DNA from: Streptomyces hiroshimensis
Lineage (GTDB): Bacteria; Actinomycetota; Actinomycetes; Streptomycetales; Streptomycetaceae
Direction of reading: 5' to 3'
Assembly (NCBI RefSeq): GCF_014650335.1
Contig: NZ_BMUT01000003.1
Span: 40,783 to 104,542, forward strand
Length of the DNA stretch: 63,760 nucleotides
Positions 28,494 to 36,159 of this stretch are shown piece by piece. The position numbers were made by a program, and so were the translations under genes. Each line of letters starts with the position of its first letter. Within the stretch, counting starts at the first letter, position 1. The notes below the pieces were generated by a model. It was not told where the DNA came from and did not search any database. It worked only from the letters and a program-made list of their open reading frames with translations.

Positions 28494-28701
28494 ACGGGCC
28501 CTCCGAGCCGACCGGCTCGCCGGTGACAATGGCCTGCACGGGACAGGCCGCCGCGGCCCGCAGCACACGTTCACGCTGATCAGCGGGCGGGGCGGGCGTG
28601 TACATCAGCGCCTCGTCGCCATGCAGCTCGAACACGCCCGGGGCGAGAAACACGCACTGCGCGTATCCCTGACAGCGATTGAGGTCGACAGCGATGCGCA
28701 T
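28483..28701 (-). CDS. [3Fe-4S] ferredoxin
   Basis: A 72-residue ferredoxin. The cluster ligands are in NRCQGYAQCVF (C-x5-C, the second cysteine of a [4Fe-4S] motif being replaced) and AAACPVQAI, the arrangement of [3Fe-4S] ferredoxins that serve P450s. It starts at ATG 28701 with MRIAVDLNRC. First gene of the ferredoxin, reductase, P450 unit; its stop codon overlaps the start of the reductase gene. Confidence 0.93.
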   Translation of the reverse strand: MRIAVDLNRCQGYAQCVFLAPGVFELHGDEALMYTPAPPADQRERVLRAAAACPVQAIVTGEPVGSEGPYVR

Positions 28702-28939
28702 TCCGGACTGCTCCCTTTCCCCGCGCCCCGCTACGCATTGGTTCTCTCCTTCCTACCTCGCGTGGGGCGGCGGCGCGGGCGGTAGCGCGAGCGATTGGGC
28801 CATCCGGGGTCCGCGGCGGGAGACCCCGGGCCGGTACGGCCCGGGTCGCGGAGGCGGGGGACGCCCCGCTGACAGCAGGGCATCCGGCCGTTGACCGAGG
28901 CGCAATCGCTTCCAACACCGCCGGGACGGCCGGTTCGGT

Positions 28940-29515
28940 TCAGGACAGCAGACCGTCGTAGTCGGGCAGCTTGAAGGCCTTCTCGTAGAAGCCGCCCTCG
29001 AAGTCGGTGGGCCGGTTGCCGATGTTGGCGGTGATCGTATAGCCGTCGCGGGTGAGTTCCTCGCGGCAGCGCTCCTTGCCCTCGTCCTTGCTCTCGCCGT
29101 GCTCGCGCGTACATATGGCGTCCACGGGGTAGCCGGCGTCCTTCAGCTGCTTCCGGGCGGACGACGAGGAGGTGCGGGCGGTGACGAACAGGACCGACAC
29201 CCGGTGCTCCTTCGCCCACTGGGCCACCTTGAGGACCGGCTTGTCAGGCTGTCCCGGGTGGTAGTGGGTCTCCAGCGCGGTGTTGTCGATGTCCAGTACG
29301 ACGGCGAGCCTTCCGCCACCCCGGCCGACGCGGTCCTGGAGCCACGGGACGGCCGGGCCGACGGCCTTCCGGACGTCGGCCTGCCAGGTCTCGTAGCCGG
29401 GCACGCCCCGCGACGAGGCGGCTTCGGCGGCGGAGGCGGTGCCCAGCGACGCGGCAGGCAGCGCGAGGGCCGCCAGGGCGGCGAATGCGGCGGTGCGGAG
29501 CTTCCCGACGAACAT
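28940..29515 (-). CDS. Secreted HAD-type acid phosphatase
   Basis: A 191-residue exported phosphatase. A signal peptide runs to about residue 30 (LAALALPAASLGTASA-AEA). The HAD nucleophile motif is VVLDIDNTALET, with the first Asp as the phospho-acceptor, and the Thr motif II is FVTAR. C-terminal LTRDGYTITANIGNRPTDFEG supplies the later acidic motif. This is the class B-like, plant VSP-type acid phosphatase family. Start at ATG 29515 with GGAAGGA ten bases before. Likely releases phosphate outside the cell. Confidence 0.88.
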   Translation of the reverse strand: MFVGKLRTAAFAALAALALPAASLGTASAAEAASSRGVPGYETWQADVRKAVGPAVPWLQDRVGRGGGRLAVVLDIDNTALETHYHPGQPDKPVLKVAQWAKEHRVSVLFVTARTSSSSARKQLKDAGYPVDAICTREHGESKDEGKERCREELTRDGYTITANIGNRPTDFEGGFYEKAFKLPDYDGLLS

Positions 29516-29713
29516 CAACCTTGTTCCTTCCGGTGTGCAACGTGTCCGTCGGCAAGATCACCACTGCAAGAGGGCGCACGGGTGACCGAAAAGTGACGTG
29601 AGCATGAAGAGGGCGGGACCCGGCGAGACGAAGAGGCGGCGCGCGCGGGCTCCTGACGTACCGTCAAGAGGTAGTGGATGCGTACGGTGCCGGAGCGGGG
29701 CCGCCGACGGCCC

Positions 29714-30169
29714 CTACGAGGGCAGGACGGCAACCGGCTCGGGTATCCGCGCCACCGTCAACCCCTCGCCGTCCTGGAATTCGATCAGCAATCCGCTGTC
29801 GGCGAGGAAGATCCAGCACCGGGCAGCCCACTCCAGCACCGCCTCCGCGTGGTCGGCCACCAGCGCGGCGTCCAAGGCGATCGACGGTATGACGAAGTTG
29901 TCCCAGAACACGACGGCCAGCTCGTCCGTGGCGGCGTGCGCACGCACCGTCCTGCGCAGTTCCGCGGGGTCGAAGCCGTCACGCCACTCGATCACCTCGG
30001 CGCCGCTCCAGTCCAGCCGCACCGATCCGACGGACGGAAAGCGGTTCAGGCTCAAGGAGGCGAAGGCTCGGTCTTCGGCATAGGTGAGCAGCATCGCCGA
30101 GTCTCCCACTGCCTCCAGAACATGCCGGATCGCCTCGGGACGCGTCCCATAGCCCTTACTGCCGCTCAC
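29714..30169 (-). CDS. Hypothetical protein
   Basis: I do not recognise the family. The 151-residue product starts at GTG 30169, six bases after AAGGA. It is acidic and Trp-containing (LDWSGAEVIEWRDGFD, VVFWDNFVIPSIALD, CWIFLADSGLLIEFQDGEG) with a single Cys, and no signal peptide. The size and composition are like small immunity or stress-type proteins, but nothing nearby looks like a toxin. Neighbours are a secreted phosphatase and a lipase, both on the same strand. Confidence 0.65.
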   Translation of the reverse strand: MSGSKGYGTRPEAIRHVLEAVGDSAMLLTYAEDRAFASLSLNRFPSVGSVRLDWSGAEVIEWRDGFDPAELRRTVRAHAATDELAVVFWDNFVIPSIALDAALVADHAEAVLEWAARCWIFLADSGLLIEFQDGEGLTVARIPEPVAVLPS

Positions 30170-30404
30170 CCTGTGTCCTTCCTCGCCCTCCTCCCCCGCC
30201 CGGCCCTCGGCCGCCGGCGAGACACGAGAGAATCCCCCACGCTGCAAACCGTGGCCTCCGGGCCGGTCCCGACGGTCACATTACCCGGACAATCGGACAG
30301 CGGATCCGGGCCGCGTCGACAGCCCTGGTGGCGGGTGACACCCACCGCGTCAGGCCGTGGCGTCCCATCGCCGGCATTCATGGACGCGGCAGGGCCGAAG
30401 AGTC

Positions 30405-31673
30405 TCAGTCGATGAACGACATCTCCGGGTAGGCCGCCGAAGGGCCGTCGAAGAGGCCGCGATCCGGGTGATGCCTCAGGTGCACATCGAAGAATGCGCT
30501 CAGGTAGACGCGTTGCGCACGGACGGAGCGGGCGGGGTCGACGGTGCCGACAAGCCCGGTCAGCTTGTCCGCGGGCATGTTCCCGGTGCCGGCGACGGGC
30601 GGCAGCTGCGCCTGGAGGTCGGTGTAGGCGTAGTGGCCTGCCGAGGGCATCTGCAGGTTGCGGCGCCAGCCCCGTAGGTGTTTCCACAGGGTTGCCAGCA
30701 CTTCGTCGCGGTGGTTGCCGAGCACGCTGTTCATCAGGAGGAACGGCTGGTCGAGGCCGTCGTCGACCACAGAGCCCACCGCGTTCGAGCCTGCGCCGAC
30801 TGCTCCGTCCAGGTCTGCGGCCGCGCCGATACGCGGGTCGTCATGCATCGCCTGGGCGGCAGTGGCGCCTCCGATCGAGTGGCCGAACATGCCGACCGAG
30901 GTCAGGTCCGCGCACCCGATGATGCCGGGCGGGAACGGTCGACGGCCGGCGCCGGGTGCGCCTCCGCGGTTGAGCACCTCCAACCAGTCGAGCACGAAGC
31001 GGATGTCGGCCACCCGTACGTCGACCAGCGTCCGCAACGTGGCTTCCTCCGTCGCGTCCAGGACGGGGGTCACCCGGCCGTCCGGGAATTCCACGGCGAT
31101 CGTCTCGTGGGTGTGGTCGACAGCCACCACCAGGTAGCCACGGCTCGCCAGTTCCTCCGCCAAGACGGTGCCGAACCCCCGCGGCACGTTCCTGCCCGGC
31201 GAATACAGGATCACGGGGATGCCTCCGCGCCCACGCCTCACCGGGGCGCAGGTGACGGCGTGCGTCCGGGTGGCCGCCCAGTCGGCGCCCCCGGGCCTGA
31301 TGGAGAAGTCCTCCTTCGTCTCCACGAGTTGCTGCCACTCGGCCGCCACTCCGGGCGGCAGCTGACGGGCAGCCGGTCGACCTGGTGCCGGCCGGGCCGG
31401 GTACCAGACGGTTGCCATCAGTTCCCGCGGAGCCCGCGCGGTGAGCCATGGGTCGGTTCTCGTCCGGTCGATGAGATGCAGCGTTGCCGTGCCGACCGGG
31501 TACGGCCCGGTCGGAGCGGGCAGTGTCATGGTCACGGGCCGTGCGCCACCGGCGGTTGCCGCGGCCTCGGCGAGCCGCGGGCTCACCAGGGGAACGGCCA
31601 GGGCGAGCCCGAGCGCACCGACGAATCGTCGGCGTTGAAGGTGTCGGAGGTGTCGGAGGTTCGGTGAATGCAT
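30405..31673 (-). CDS. Tat-exported alpha/beta hydrolase (PAF-acetylhydrolase-like)
   Basis: A 422-residue secreted hydrolase. The N-terminal twin-arginine signal is QRRRFVGALGLALAVPL followed by a cleavage region near AEAA. The nucleophile elbow is FGHSIGGATAAQ (G-H-S-x-G), the oxyanion region is VILYSPGRNVPRGFG, and the catalytic His is probably in PSAGHYAYTD. This is the platelet-activating-factor acetylhydrolase / dienelactone hydrolase-like lipase group common in Streptomyces. Codons 5-13 are made of three 9-base repeats (31640-31666) giving LRHLRHLQ just before the Tat motif. Start is ATG 31673, with a weak ribosome binding site. Confidence 0.87.
   Translation of the reverse strand: MHSPNLRHLRHLQRRRFVGALGLALAVPLVSPRLAEAAATAGGARPVTMTLPAPTGPYPVGTATLHLIDRTRTDPWLTARAPRELMATVWYPARPAPGRPAARQLPPGVAAEWQQLVETKEDFSIRPGGADWAATRTHAVTCAPVRRGRGGIPVILYSPGRNVPRGFGTVLAEELASRGYLVVAVDHTHETIAVEFPDGRVTPVLDATEEATLRTLVDVRVADIRFVLDWLEVLNRGGAPGAGRRPFPPGIIGCADLTSVGMFGHSIGGATAAQAMHDDPRIGAAADLDGAVGAGSNAVGSVVDDGLDQPFLLMNSVLGNHRDEVLATLWKHLRGWRRNLQMPSAGHYAYTDLQAQLPPVAGTGNMPADKLTGLVGTVDPARSVRAQRVYLSAFFDVHLRHHPDRGLFDGPSAAYPEMSFID
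31640..31666 (-). repeat. Three 9-bp units in the lipase signal region
   Basis: GGTGTCGGA appears twice followed by a degenerate third copy; on the coding strand it gives repeated RHL ahead of the twin-arginine motif. Confidence 0.85.
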
Positions 31674-32026
31674 GGCCCCGACGCTAGGGAGCCGGCGGCG
31701 CCGGTCACCTCCTCCCTCGGTCCCGACCACCTCCGCCGGAAGGGGGAGCGGCTCGACCCTTGGCTGCCGACGCCGGCTTCGCCGACCAGGCCCACCTCGC
31801 ACCCGAACAGCCCGCCATCTGCTCGGCCGCGCACCTTCCACCGTACGAATTCCACCGTGCGAAGCGTGACATACCCACTCGACCCGTCACGCTCAGTTAA
31901 CAGATGTTCGGGGTCTGTGGCGACCGTGGGGGCCGTGGAGGTGGGTGCGGTGGGGCGGGATGCGTACTCCGCGTATGCGTGTGAGCCTGAAAACGGGATC
32001 GAAGTGAGAGGGACGGGGGTTGCGCC
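31674..32026. other. Gene-free spacer with repeats
   Basis: 353 bases between the lipase start and a small ORF. Contains two adjacent 14-base copies of TTCCACCGT-R-CGAA (31836-31863) and an inverted repeat AGCGTGAC ... GTCACGCT with a 15-base spacer (31863-31893). No convincing protein in any frame. Likely holds promoters for both flanking genes. Confidence 0.6.
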
Positions 32027-32227
32027 ATGACTTGGCTGCCAAAGAGGAAACACAAGGAAGCCCATGCCTCCGAAGACGGACGCAAGCGGCAGGACAAGGC
32101 GGCAGGAACCGGGAAAGGGAAAACGCCGGAACCGGAACCGGAAAAGGCGAGGGACGACGTCTACAAGACCCCACCTGAGCAGGATGTCCTCGGCTGGGGC
32201 CACCGTAAGGACTATCCCCCCGACTGA
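32027..32227 (+). CDS. Small charged hypothetical protein
   Basis: 66 residues from ATG 32027, with GGGACGGGGG upstream. Very rich in Lys, Arg, Glu and Asp with a PEPEPE stretch and a C-terminal DVLGWGHRKDYPPD. No known domain. The length, start context and third-position GC make it plausible but not certain. Confidence 0.5.
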   Translation: MTWLPKRKHKEAHASEDGRKRQDKAAGTGKGKTPEPEPEKARDDVYKTPPEQDVLGWGHRKDYPPD

Positions 32228-32280
32228 TCAGCGACTGAACTCGGTTGCGACGAGAGCGTGGTGGGCGCTGAGATTCCGGC

Positions 32281-32730
32281 ATGAGCAGAATCGCTGAGGT
32301 CATCGTCCTGGCGCAGGACGCAGACGAGGTCATGGAACCGCTGACGCGCCCGGACGACACGCGCCCCTGGCGGGGAAGTTTTTCCGAGATGAGGCCCGGG
32401 GGGATGTGGGGGTTCGGCTGGGGTGCGGAGTTTGTGCAGATGCGACCGCGTTCAGGGTTGCTGAAACACCTGGAGTCGTTGGCGTGGCCCCGGCCGGAGA
32501 CGCTGCAGGTGCTGATCCACGACGAGGAGGACGACTGCTTCGGTCTGTGGATGATCCACGACGGCAGGCTCACGGAGATACCGCTTCCACGAACACGGCG
32601 GTACTGGAACCGTCCGCACAACGAGGATTTCCCTCCCGATCCCGGAATCCTGCGCCGGACGGACTCCGGCCCCCTCGACCGGCCGGAGGAGATCGAGGGC
32701 GGCGACCGCTCTCGGCCTCCGGCCTGGTGA
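32281..32730 (+). CDS. Hypothetical protein
   Basis: 149 residues from ATG 32281 (MSRIAEVIVLAQ). No domain recognised. Strands such as ETLQVLIHDEEDDCFGLWMIHDG and WGFGWGAEFVQMRP suggest a compact alpha/beta fold, with a proline-rich C-terminal tail. It follows the small charged ORF by 53 bases and converges on the saccharopine-dehydrogenase-like gene. An antisense frame over the same region (31893-32621) exists but looks less coding. Confidence 0.6.
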   Translation: MSRIAEVIVLAQDADEVMEPLTRPDDTRPWRGSFSEMRPGGMWGFGWGAEFVQMRPRSGLLKHLESLAWPRPETLQVLIHDEEDDCFGLWMIHDGRLTEIPLPRTRRYWNRPHNEDFPPDPGILRRTDSGPLDRPEEIEGGDRSRPPAW

Positions 32731-32759
32731 GCACAGCCATATACCGCTACGTCCTTCTG

Positions 32760-33791
32760 CTACAGAGGAAATTCACAGGAGACGTGCGGGGACAGCGCAC
32801 GGAGGAAGCCGGGGGCGTCGAAGATCTCGCCCGCCGAGGCCACACCGACCGTCCTGGTCTCTCCCGTGAGGATGCGGTGTACCGCCTCCACCGCGAGCGG
32901 TGCGGTAACGGCGTAGATGTCCTGGCCCCGGGCCACTGCGCGCCGTTCAGTGCTGCCGGAGCGCACGACGGCATCGACGAGGAAGGTCTGCGCGGACCGC
33001 CCGTGCTCGTCGGTCGCGACGGGCGCCGGCGTGTCGGGGGCCGTCACTTCCCTGGCCGCCTCGACCGTCATATAGGTGCACACCTCGGGAATGGGCAGGT
33101 GGCTGGGGATGGTGATGACATCGGCCATCGTGAACTCCCCTATGACGGCCCGGGAGCCCATAGGGTCGGGGAAAGGCCACTGAAGCGCAGGCGGGGCGTC
33201 ATAGCGGTGTTCCAGCCGCCCGCCGGTGTAGAGGAACCGTCGGCCGTTGCGCCGCTCACGGGCGACCTGGCTCGTGGCGCGGGTCCCGGCAGTGGGGTGC
33301 CAGCTGCTCAGCGCGTAGGCGACATGCGCCTCGTCCGCCGCCGTCCAGTCGCCCATCGCCGCGGTGACCAGCAGGTCACCGAGACCGCCGTAGAAGGCCA
33401 TCGCGGGGACGATCACCGCTCCTGCGGCGCGGGCACGGTCGGTGAAGCGCGCGAACGTATCGACGTTGGCCTCGATCTCGGCTGCCACGTCCACATACGG
33501 GATCCCGGCCCGCAGGGCCGCCTCGATCACGGGGGCGGCCGTGGTGGCGAACGGCCCGGCGCAGTTGATCACTGCCGCCGTACCGGCCAGTGCGCGGTCG
33601 AGCGAGGCCGGGTCGTCGACCGACGCCGTACGGACGTCGAGCCCGGGGCCGGATGCCGCCAGCGCCTTCAGCTTGCCGGGGTCACGCCCGGACAGAACCG
33701 GAACGAACCCGCGATCCCGCAGTTGTGCCACCACGAAGCGCCCGGTGTGCCCGTACGCGCCGAACACCGCCACCGTGAGTCCCGATCCCAT
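32760..33791 (-). CDS. Saccharopine dehydrogenase-like NAD(P)-binding protein
   Basis: A 343-residue Rossmann protein. N-terminal dinucleotide motif VAVFGAYGHTGRFVVAQL, then LSGRDPGKL (NADP-type specificity loop) and VINCAGPFATTAAPVIEAAL and GIPYVDVAAE, the signature blocks of the saccharopine-dehydrogenase/trans-acting enoyl reductase family. ATG 33791 has GGGGGAG six bases upstream. It is divergent from a GlxA-type AraC regulator with a heptamer repeat in the 111-base spacer, so regulation by that protein is likely. The substrate is unknown. Confidence 0.87.
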   Translation of the reverse strand: MGSGLTVAVFGAYGHTGRFVVAQLRDRGFVPVLSGRDPGKLKALAASGPGLDVRTASVDDPASLDRALAGTAAVINCAGPFATTAAPVIEAALRAGIPYVDVAAEIEANVDTFARFTDRARAAGAVIVPAMAFYGGLGDLLVTAAMGDWTAADEAHVAYALSSWHPTAGTRATSQVARERRNGRRFLYTGGRLEHRYDAPPALQWPFPDPMGSRAVIGEFTMADVITIPSHLPIPEVCTYMTVEAAREVTAPDTPAPVATDEHGRSAQTFLVDAVVRSGSTERRAVARGQDIYAVTAPLAVEAVHRILTGETRTVGVASAGEIFDAPGFLRALSPHVSCEFPL

Positions 33792-33812
33792 GGTTTCTCC
33801 CCCGTACTCAAA

Positions 33813-33840
33813 TGATCCGTGATCCGTGATCCGTGATCCG
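33813..33840. repeat. Four perfect 7-bp tandem repeats in a divergent promoter region
   Basis: TGATCCG repeated four times without mismatch between two divergent genes, 21 bases from one start and 62 from the other. A change in copy number would alter promoter spacing by less than a helical turn per unit. Confidence 0.95.
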
Positions 33841-33902
33841 TTGTGAACCGACACGGACATCCTGACGAGGGTGCGGTGTCCCGCACGAGTGTCCGGAACG
33901 CC

Positions 33903-34907
33903 ATGACCCGTACAATTCCGGACGTGGACTCCATCGCGCTGGCCGTCACCGACGGGATGCTGCACTTCGAACTGTCCTTGGCCTACGAGGTCTTCGCCGC
34001 CGCTCCGCCCGGCGTGGCCGATCCCTGGTACAGCGTCGCCGTCTGCGGGCCGGGGCCCGCACGAGCCGGCCGGTTCCGGCTGGAGCCCGACCACGGCCTC
34101 GACCGGCTCCCGCTCGCCGGCACCGTGATCGTCCCGGGCTGGGCCGACCTCGACGAGGACCCGCCCGCCGATCTGGTCGACGCGGTACGCGCTGCTCACG
34201 AAGCCGGGGCGCGCGTGGCCTCCCTCTGCACGGGCGCGTTCGTGCTGGCCGCCGCGGGCCTGCTGGACGGGCGGCGCGCGACCACGCACTGGGCGCACAC
34301 TGAGGCTCTCGCAGCCCGCTACCCCCGGGTGGAAGTGGATCCGGACGTCCTCTACGTGGACAACGGCAGCGTGCTCACCTCCGCCGGCAAGGCGGCCGCC
34401 TTGGACCTGTGTCTGCACCTCATCCGCCTCGACCGCGGCTCGTCGGTCGCCAACGCGGTCGCCCGCCGCCTGGTCGTGCCGCCGCACCGGGCCGGCGGAC
34501 AGGCCCAGTTCGTCACCACCCCGGTGCCCGCTCCGGACAACCACCCGCTCGCCGAACTGCTCCCCTGGGTGACCGAACGGCTGGACCAGCCGCTGACCGT
34601 GGAGGACCTGGCCCGCCGGGCGCGGATGAGCTCGCGCAACCTGGGCCGCCACTTCAGGTCGGTGACCGGCACCACCCCGCTGCAGTGGCTGCTGACCCAG
34701 CGCATCCGTTACGCCCAGGAGTTGCTGGAGACCACCGACGACAGCGTCGAGACCATCGCAGCAGCCACCGGCATGGGCACCGCCACGACGCTGCGCCGGC
34801 ACTTCAACCGCACGGTCGGAGTACCCCCGGACACCTACCGCCGCACCTTCCGCTCACGGACACGCCCCGGCCCGGACGACGTCCGGCACCATCACGAACG
34901 CCTCTGA
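33903..34907 (+). CDS. GlxA family AraC-type transcriptional regulator
   Basis: A 334-residue regulator. Residues 1-190 form a DJ-1/PfpI amidase-like domain (VTDGMLHFELSLAYEVF, then VASLCTGAFVLAAAGLLDGR with the nucleophile-elbow Cys, and TSAGKAAALD). Residues 235-325 hold two AraC HTHs, LTVEDLARRARMSSRNLGRHF and SVETIAAATGMGTATTLRRHF. ATG 33903 was chosen over an upstream GTG (33843) because the domain begins here. The divergent oxidoreductase gene is the obvious target. Confidence 0.92.
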   Translation: MTRTIPDVDSIALAVTDGMLHFELSLAYEVFAAAPPGVADPWYSVAVCGPGPARAGRFRLEPDHGLDRLPLAGTVIVPGWADLDEDPPADLVDAVRAAHEAGARVASLCTGAFVLAAAGLLDGRRATTHWAHTEALAARYPRVEVDPDVLYVDNGSVLTSAGKAAALDLCLHLIRLDRGSSVANAVARRLVVPPHRAGGQAQFVTTPVPAPDNHPLAELLPWVTERLDQPLTVEDLARRARMSSRNLGRHFRSVTGTTPLQWLLTQRIRYAQELLETTDDSVETIAAATGMGTATTLRRHFNRTVGVPPDTYRRTFRSRTRPGPDDVRHHHERL

Positions 34908-34960
34908 GCCGTGGGAAGACAGGTCAGCGAGCAGGGGAACGACGTTCGCCGACATGCGGC

Positions 34961-35002
34961 GAGGGCGGTGGCGCCCCGTTGGTGTGGGGTGCCACCGCCC
35001 TC
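34961..35002. terminator. Bidirectional hairpin terminator
   Basis: A 17-bp stem (one G-T wobble) around an 8-base loop, GAGGGCGGTGGC pairing with GCCACCGCCCTC plus inner CCCC/GGGG, between convergent AraC and transglycosylase genes. No U-tract, as usual in Streptomyces. Confidence 0.85.
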
Positions 35003-35023
35003 GGCAGTGTGTGGTGCTGCTGA

Positions 35024-35728
35024 TCAGTACGCGGAGTTGACGTTGTCCATCGAGCCGTACTTGTCAGCGGCGTAGTTGCAGGCGGCGGTGATGTTGGCGA
35101 CCGGGTCGTAGATGTCCCAGGACGTGCCCTCGACGTGATACGCCTTGAACGTCGGGTCGATCATCTGCAGCAGACCCTTCGACGGAACACCGTTCACCGC
35201 ATTGACGTCCCAGTCATTGATCGCCCGCGGGTTACCCGTCGACTCACGCATCACATTCTTCTTGATGCCCTCATACGAAGCCGGGATACCCTTCGCCCGC
35301 AGAATGTCCAGCGACTGACCGATCCAGCCCTCAAGATTATCCGCGTAGGCCTTCTTCACCGGAGCAGCCGGCTTGGCAGCAGGCTTCGCCGCAGCGGCGG
35401 GCTTGGCGGCTATGGCCTTGCGCTCCGTGGAACGGTTGGCAGCCTGCTTCTCGGCACGCTCCGTGTCGGTCTTCGCCTTGGCGGCAGCGTTCGCGCCGGC
35501 CTTGGCGGCAGCAGTGGTGTGCTTCTCCAGGTCGGCCTGCTGCGTCTCACCGAAAGCCTCAGCACTCCACGCCACCGGCTTCACCGCAGCAGCCGGAGCC
35601 GCATCAGCAGCGAAAGCATGCGGAGCGACGGCCACCGCGACGACAGCGGCACCGGTCGCAGCAATACCGGCAACAGAGAACTTGTGAATCTTCGGCAGAC
35701 GAACATAAGCGGAGACGGTGGAGCGCAT
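35024..35728 (-). CDS. Secreted lytic transglycosylase (SLT domain)
   Basis: A 234-residue exported cell-wall hydrolase cleaving peptidoglycan glycan strands. A signal peptide ends near PHAFA-ADA. The middle (about 60-145) is an Ala/Lys-rich charged linker, probably coiled or wall-interacting (KAKTDTERAEKQAANRSTE, then AAAAKPAAKPAAPVKKA). The C-terminal SLT domain has the catalytic Glu in VMRESTGNPRAIN, GLLQMI and AACNYAADKYG. ATG 35728 has GGAAGG 12 bases upstream. Its transcript has a leader with two competing hairpins, so expression may be attenuated. Related Streptomyces enzymes act in resuscitation and growth. Confidence 0.92.
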   Translation of the reverse strand: MRSTVSAYVRLPKIHKFSVAGIAATGAAVVAVAVAPHAFAADAAPAAAVKPVAWSAEAFGETQQADLEKHTTAAAKAGANAAAKAKTDTERAEKQAANRSTERKAIAAKPAAAAKPAAKPAAPVKKAYADNLEGWIGQSLDILRAKGIPASYEGIKKNVMRESTGNPRAINDWDVNAVNGVPSKGLLQMIDPTFKAYHVEGTSWDIYDPVANITAACNYAADKYGSMDNVNSAY

Positions 35729-35774
35729 AACTGAGCTGAACCTTCCGATCGCGGGATGTCGCCCGGCCCTGAAG

Positions 35775-35812
35775 CGGCGCAAAAACAAGCGCCGTTTCTC
35801 GGTCGACGGCGC
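35775..35812 (-). promoter_or_regulatory. Leader with mutually exclusive hairpins
   Basis: On the transcript of the transglycosylase gene, segment A (35806-35812, GCGCCGT) pairs perfectly with B (35789-35795, ACGGCGC), while B (as CGGCGC) pairs equally well with C (35775-35780, GCGCCG) across a T-rich loop. Only one pairing can form. This is the layout of an attenuator or riboswitch expression platform. I do not see the conserved core of the ydaO c-di-AMP riboswitch that controls some Streptomyces wall hydrolases. Confidence 0.5.
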
Positions 35813-36037
35813 CCAGCGACTCCACAAGTTTTAGCGACCACCGAAAACCCTGACAAGGCCTGTGACCTACTACGCCCATTCATCGCCCGCACACGAAAAC
35901 CCGACCCGGCGCCTTAATTCCGCCACCGAATTCCACTAACGGCATTCGTAAGTGACCCAGGCCTCATGGGCGCCCTCACACGCACGGGGCCCGTTCGTCA
36001 CCGTGAGCACGCATGCGCATACACATCCGGGGCGCCA

Positions 36038-36092
36038 CGCACGGACCGGATCGCCGCGTACGGACCTGGATGGCGCGCACGGACCTGGATGC
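36038..36092. repeat. Three units with 19-bp period
   Basis: CG-Y-ACGGACCTGGATG and variants at 36038, 36057 and 36076; the first copy is degenerate. Located 70-120 bases upstream of the coiled-coil protein gene. Confidence 0.8.
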
Positions 36093-36159
36093 GAGACTGA
36101 CGAGTGAGCGCGGACAAGCAACGGGGTCGGCCGAGGAGGCGTGAGGGGTATAGGCACTC

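Larger units (their letters stand above)
35729..36159. other. Divergent spacer of 431 bases
   Basis: The left part (to about 35945) is the AT-richer leader and promoter region of the transglycosylase. The right part holds a tandem repeat (36038-36092) and the ribosome binding site GAGGGG before the gene at 36160. No credible coding frame. Confidence 0.6.

Noticed and set aside
31893..32621. 242-codon minus-strand frame opposite the two small hypothetical genes
   Set aside because: Arg- and Ser-rich product without domain. The plus-strand frames have better start context, though neither is certain.
35775..35800. Hairpin with a T-rich loop as an intrinsic terminator
   Set aside because: The T run is in the loop, not after the stem, so it does not fit an intrinsic terminator. 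Better read as one arm of a switch.
35729..35945. ydaO-type c-di-AMP riboswitch before the transglycosylase gene
   Set aside because: Expected by analogy with Streptomyces wall hydrolases, but I could not find the conserved core sequence; an Rfam covariance search would settle it.
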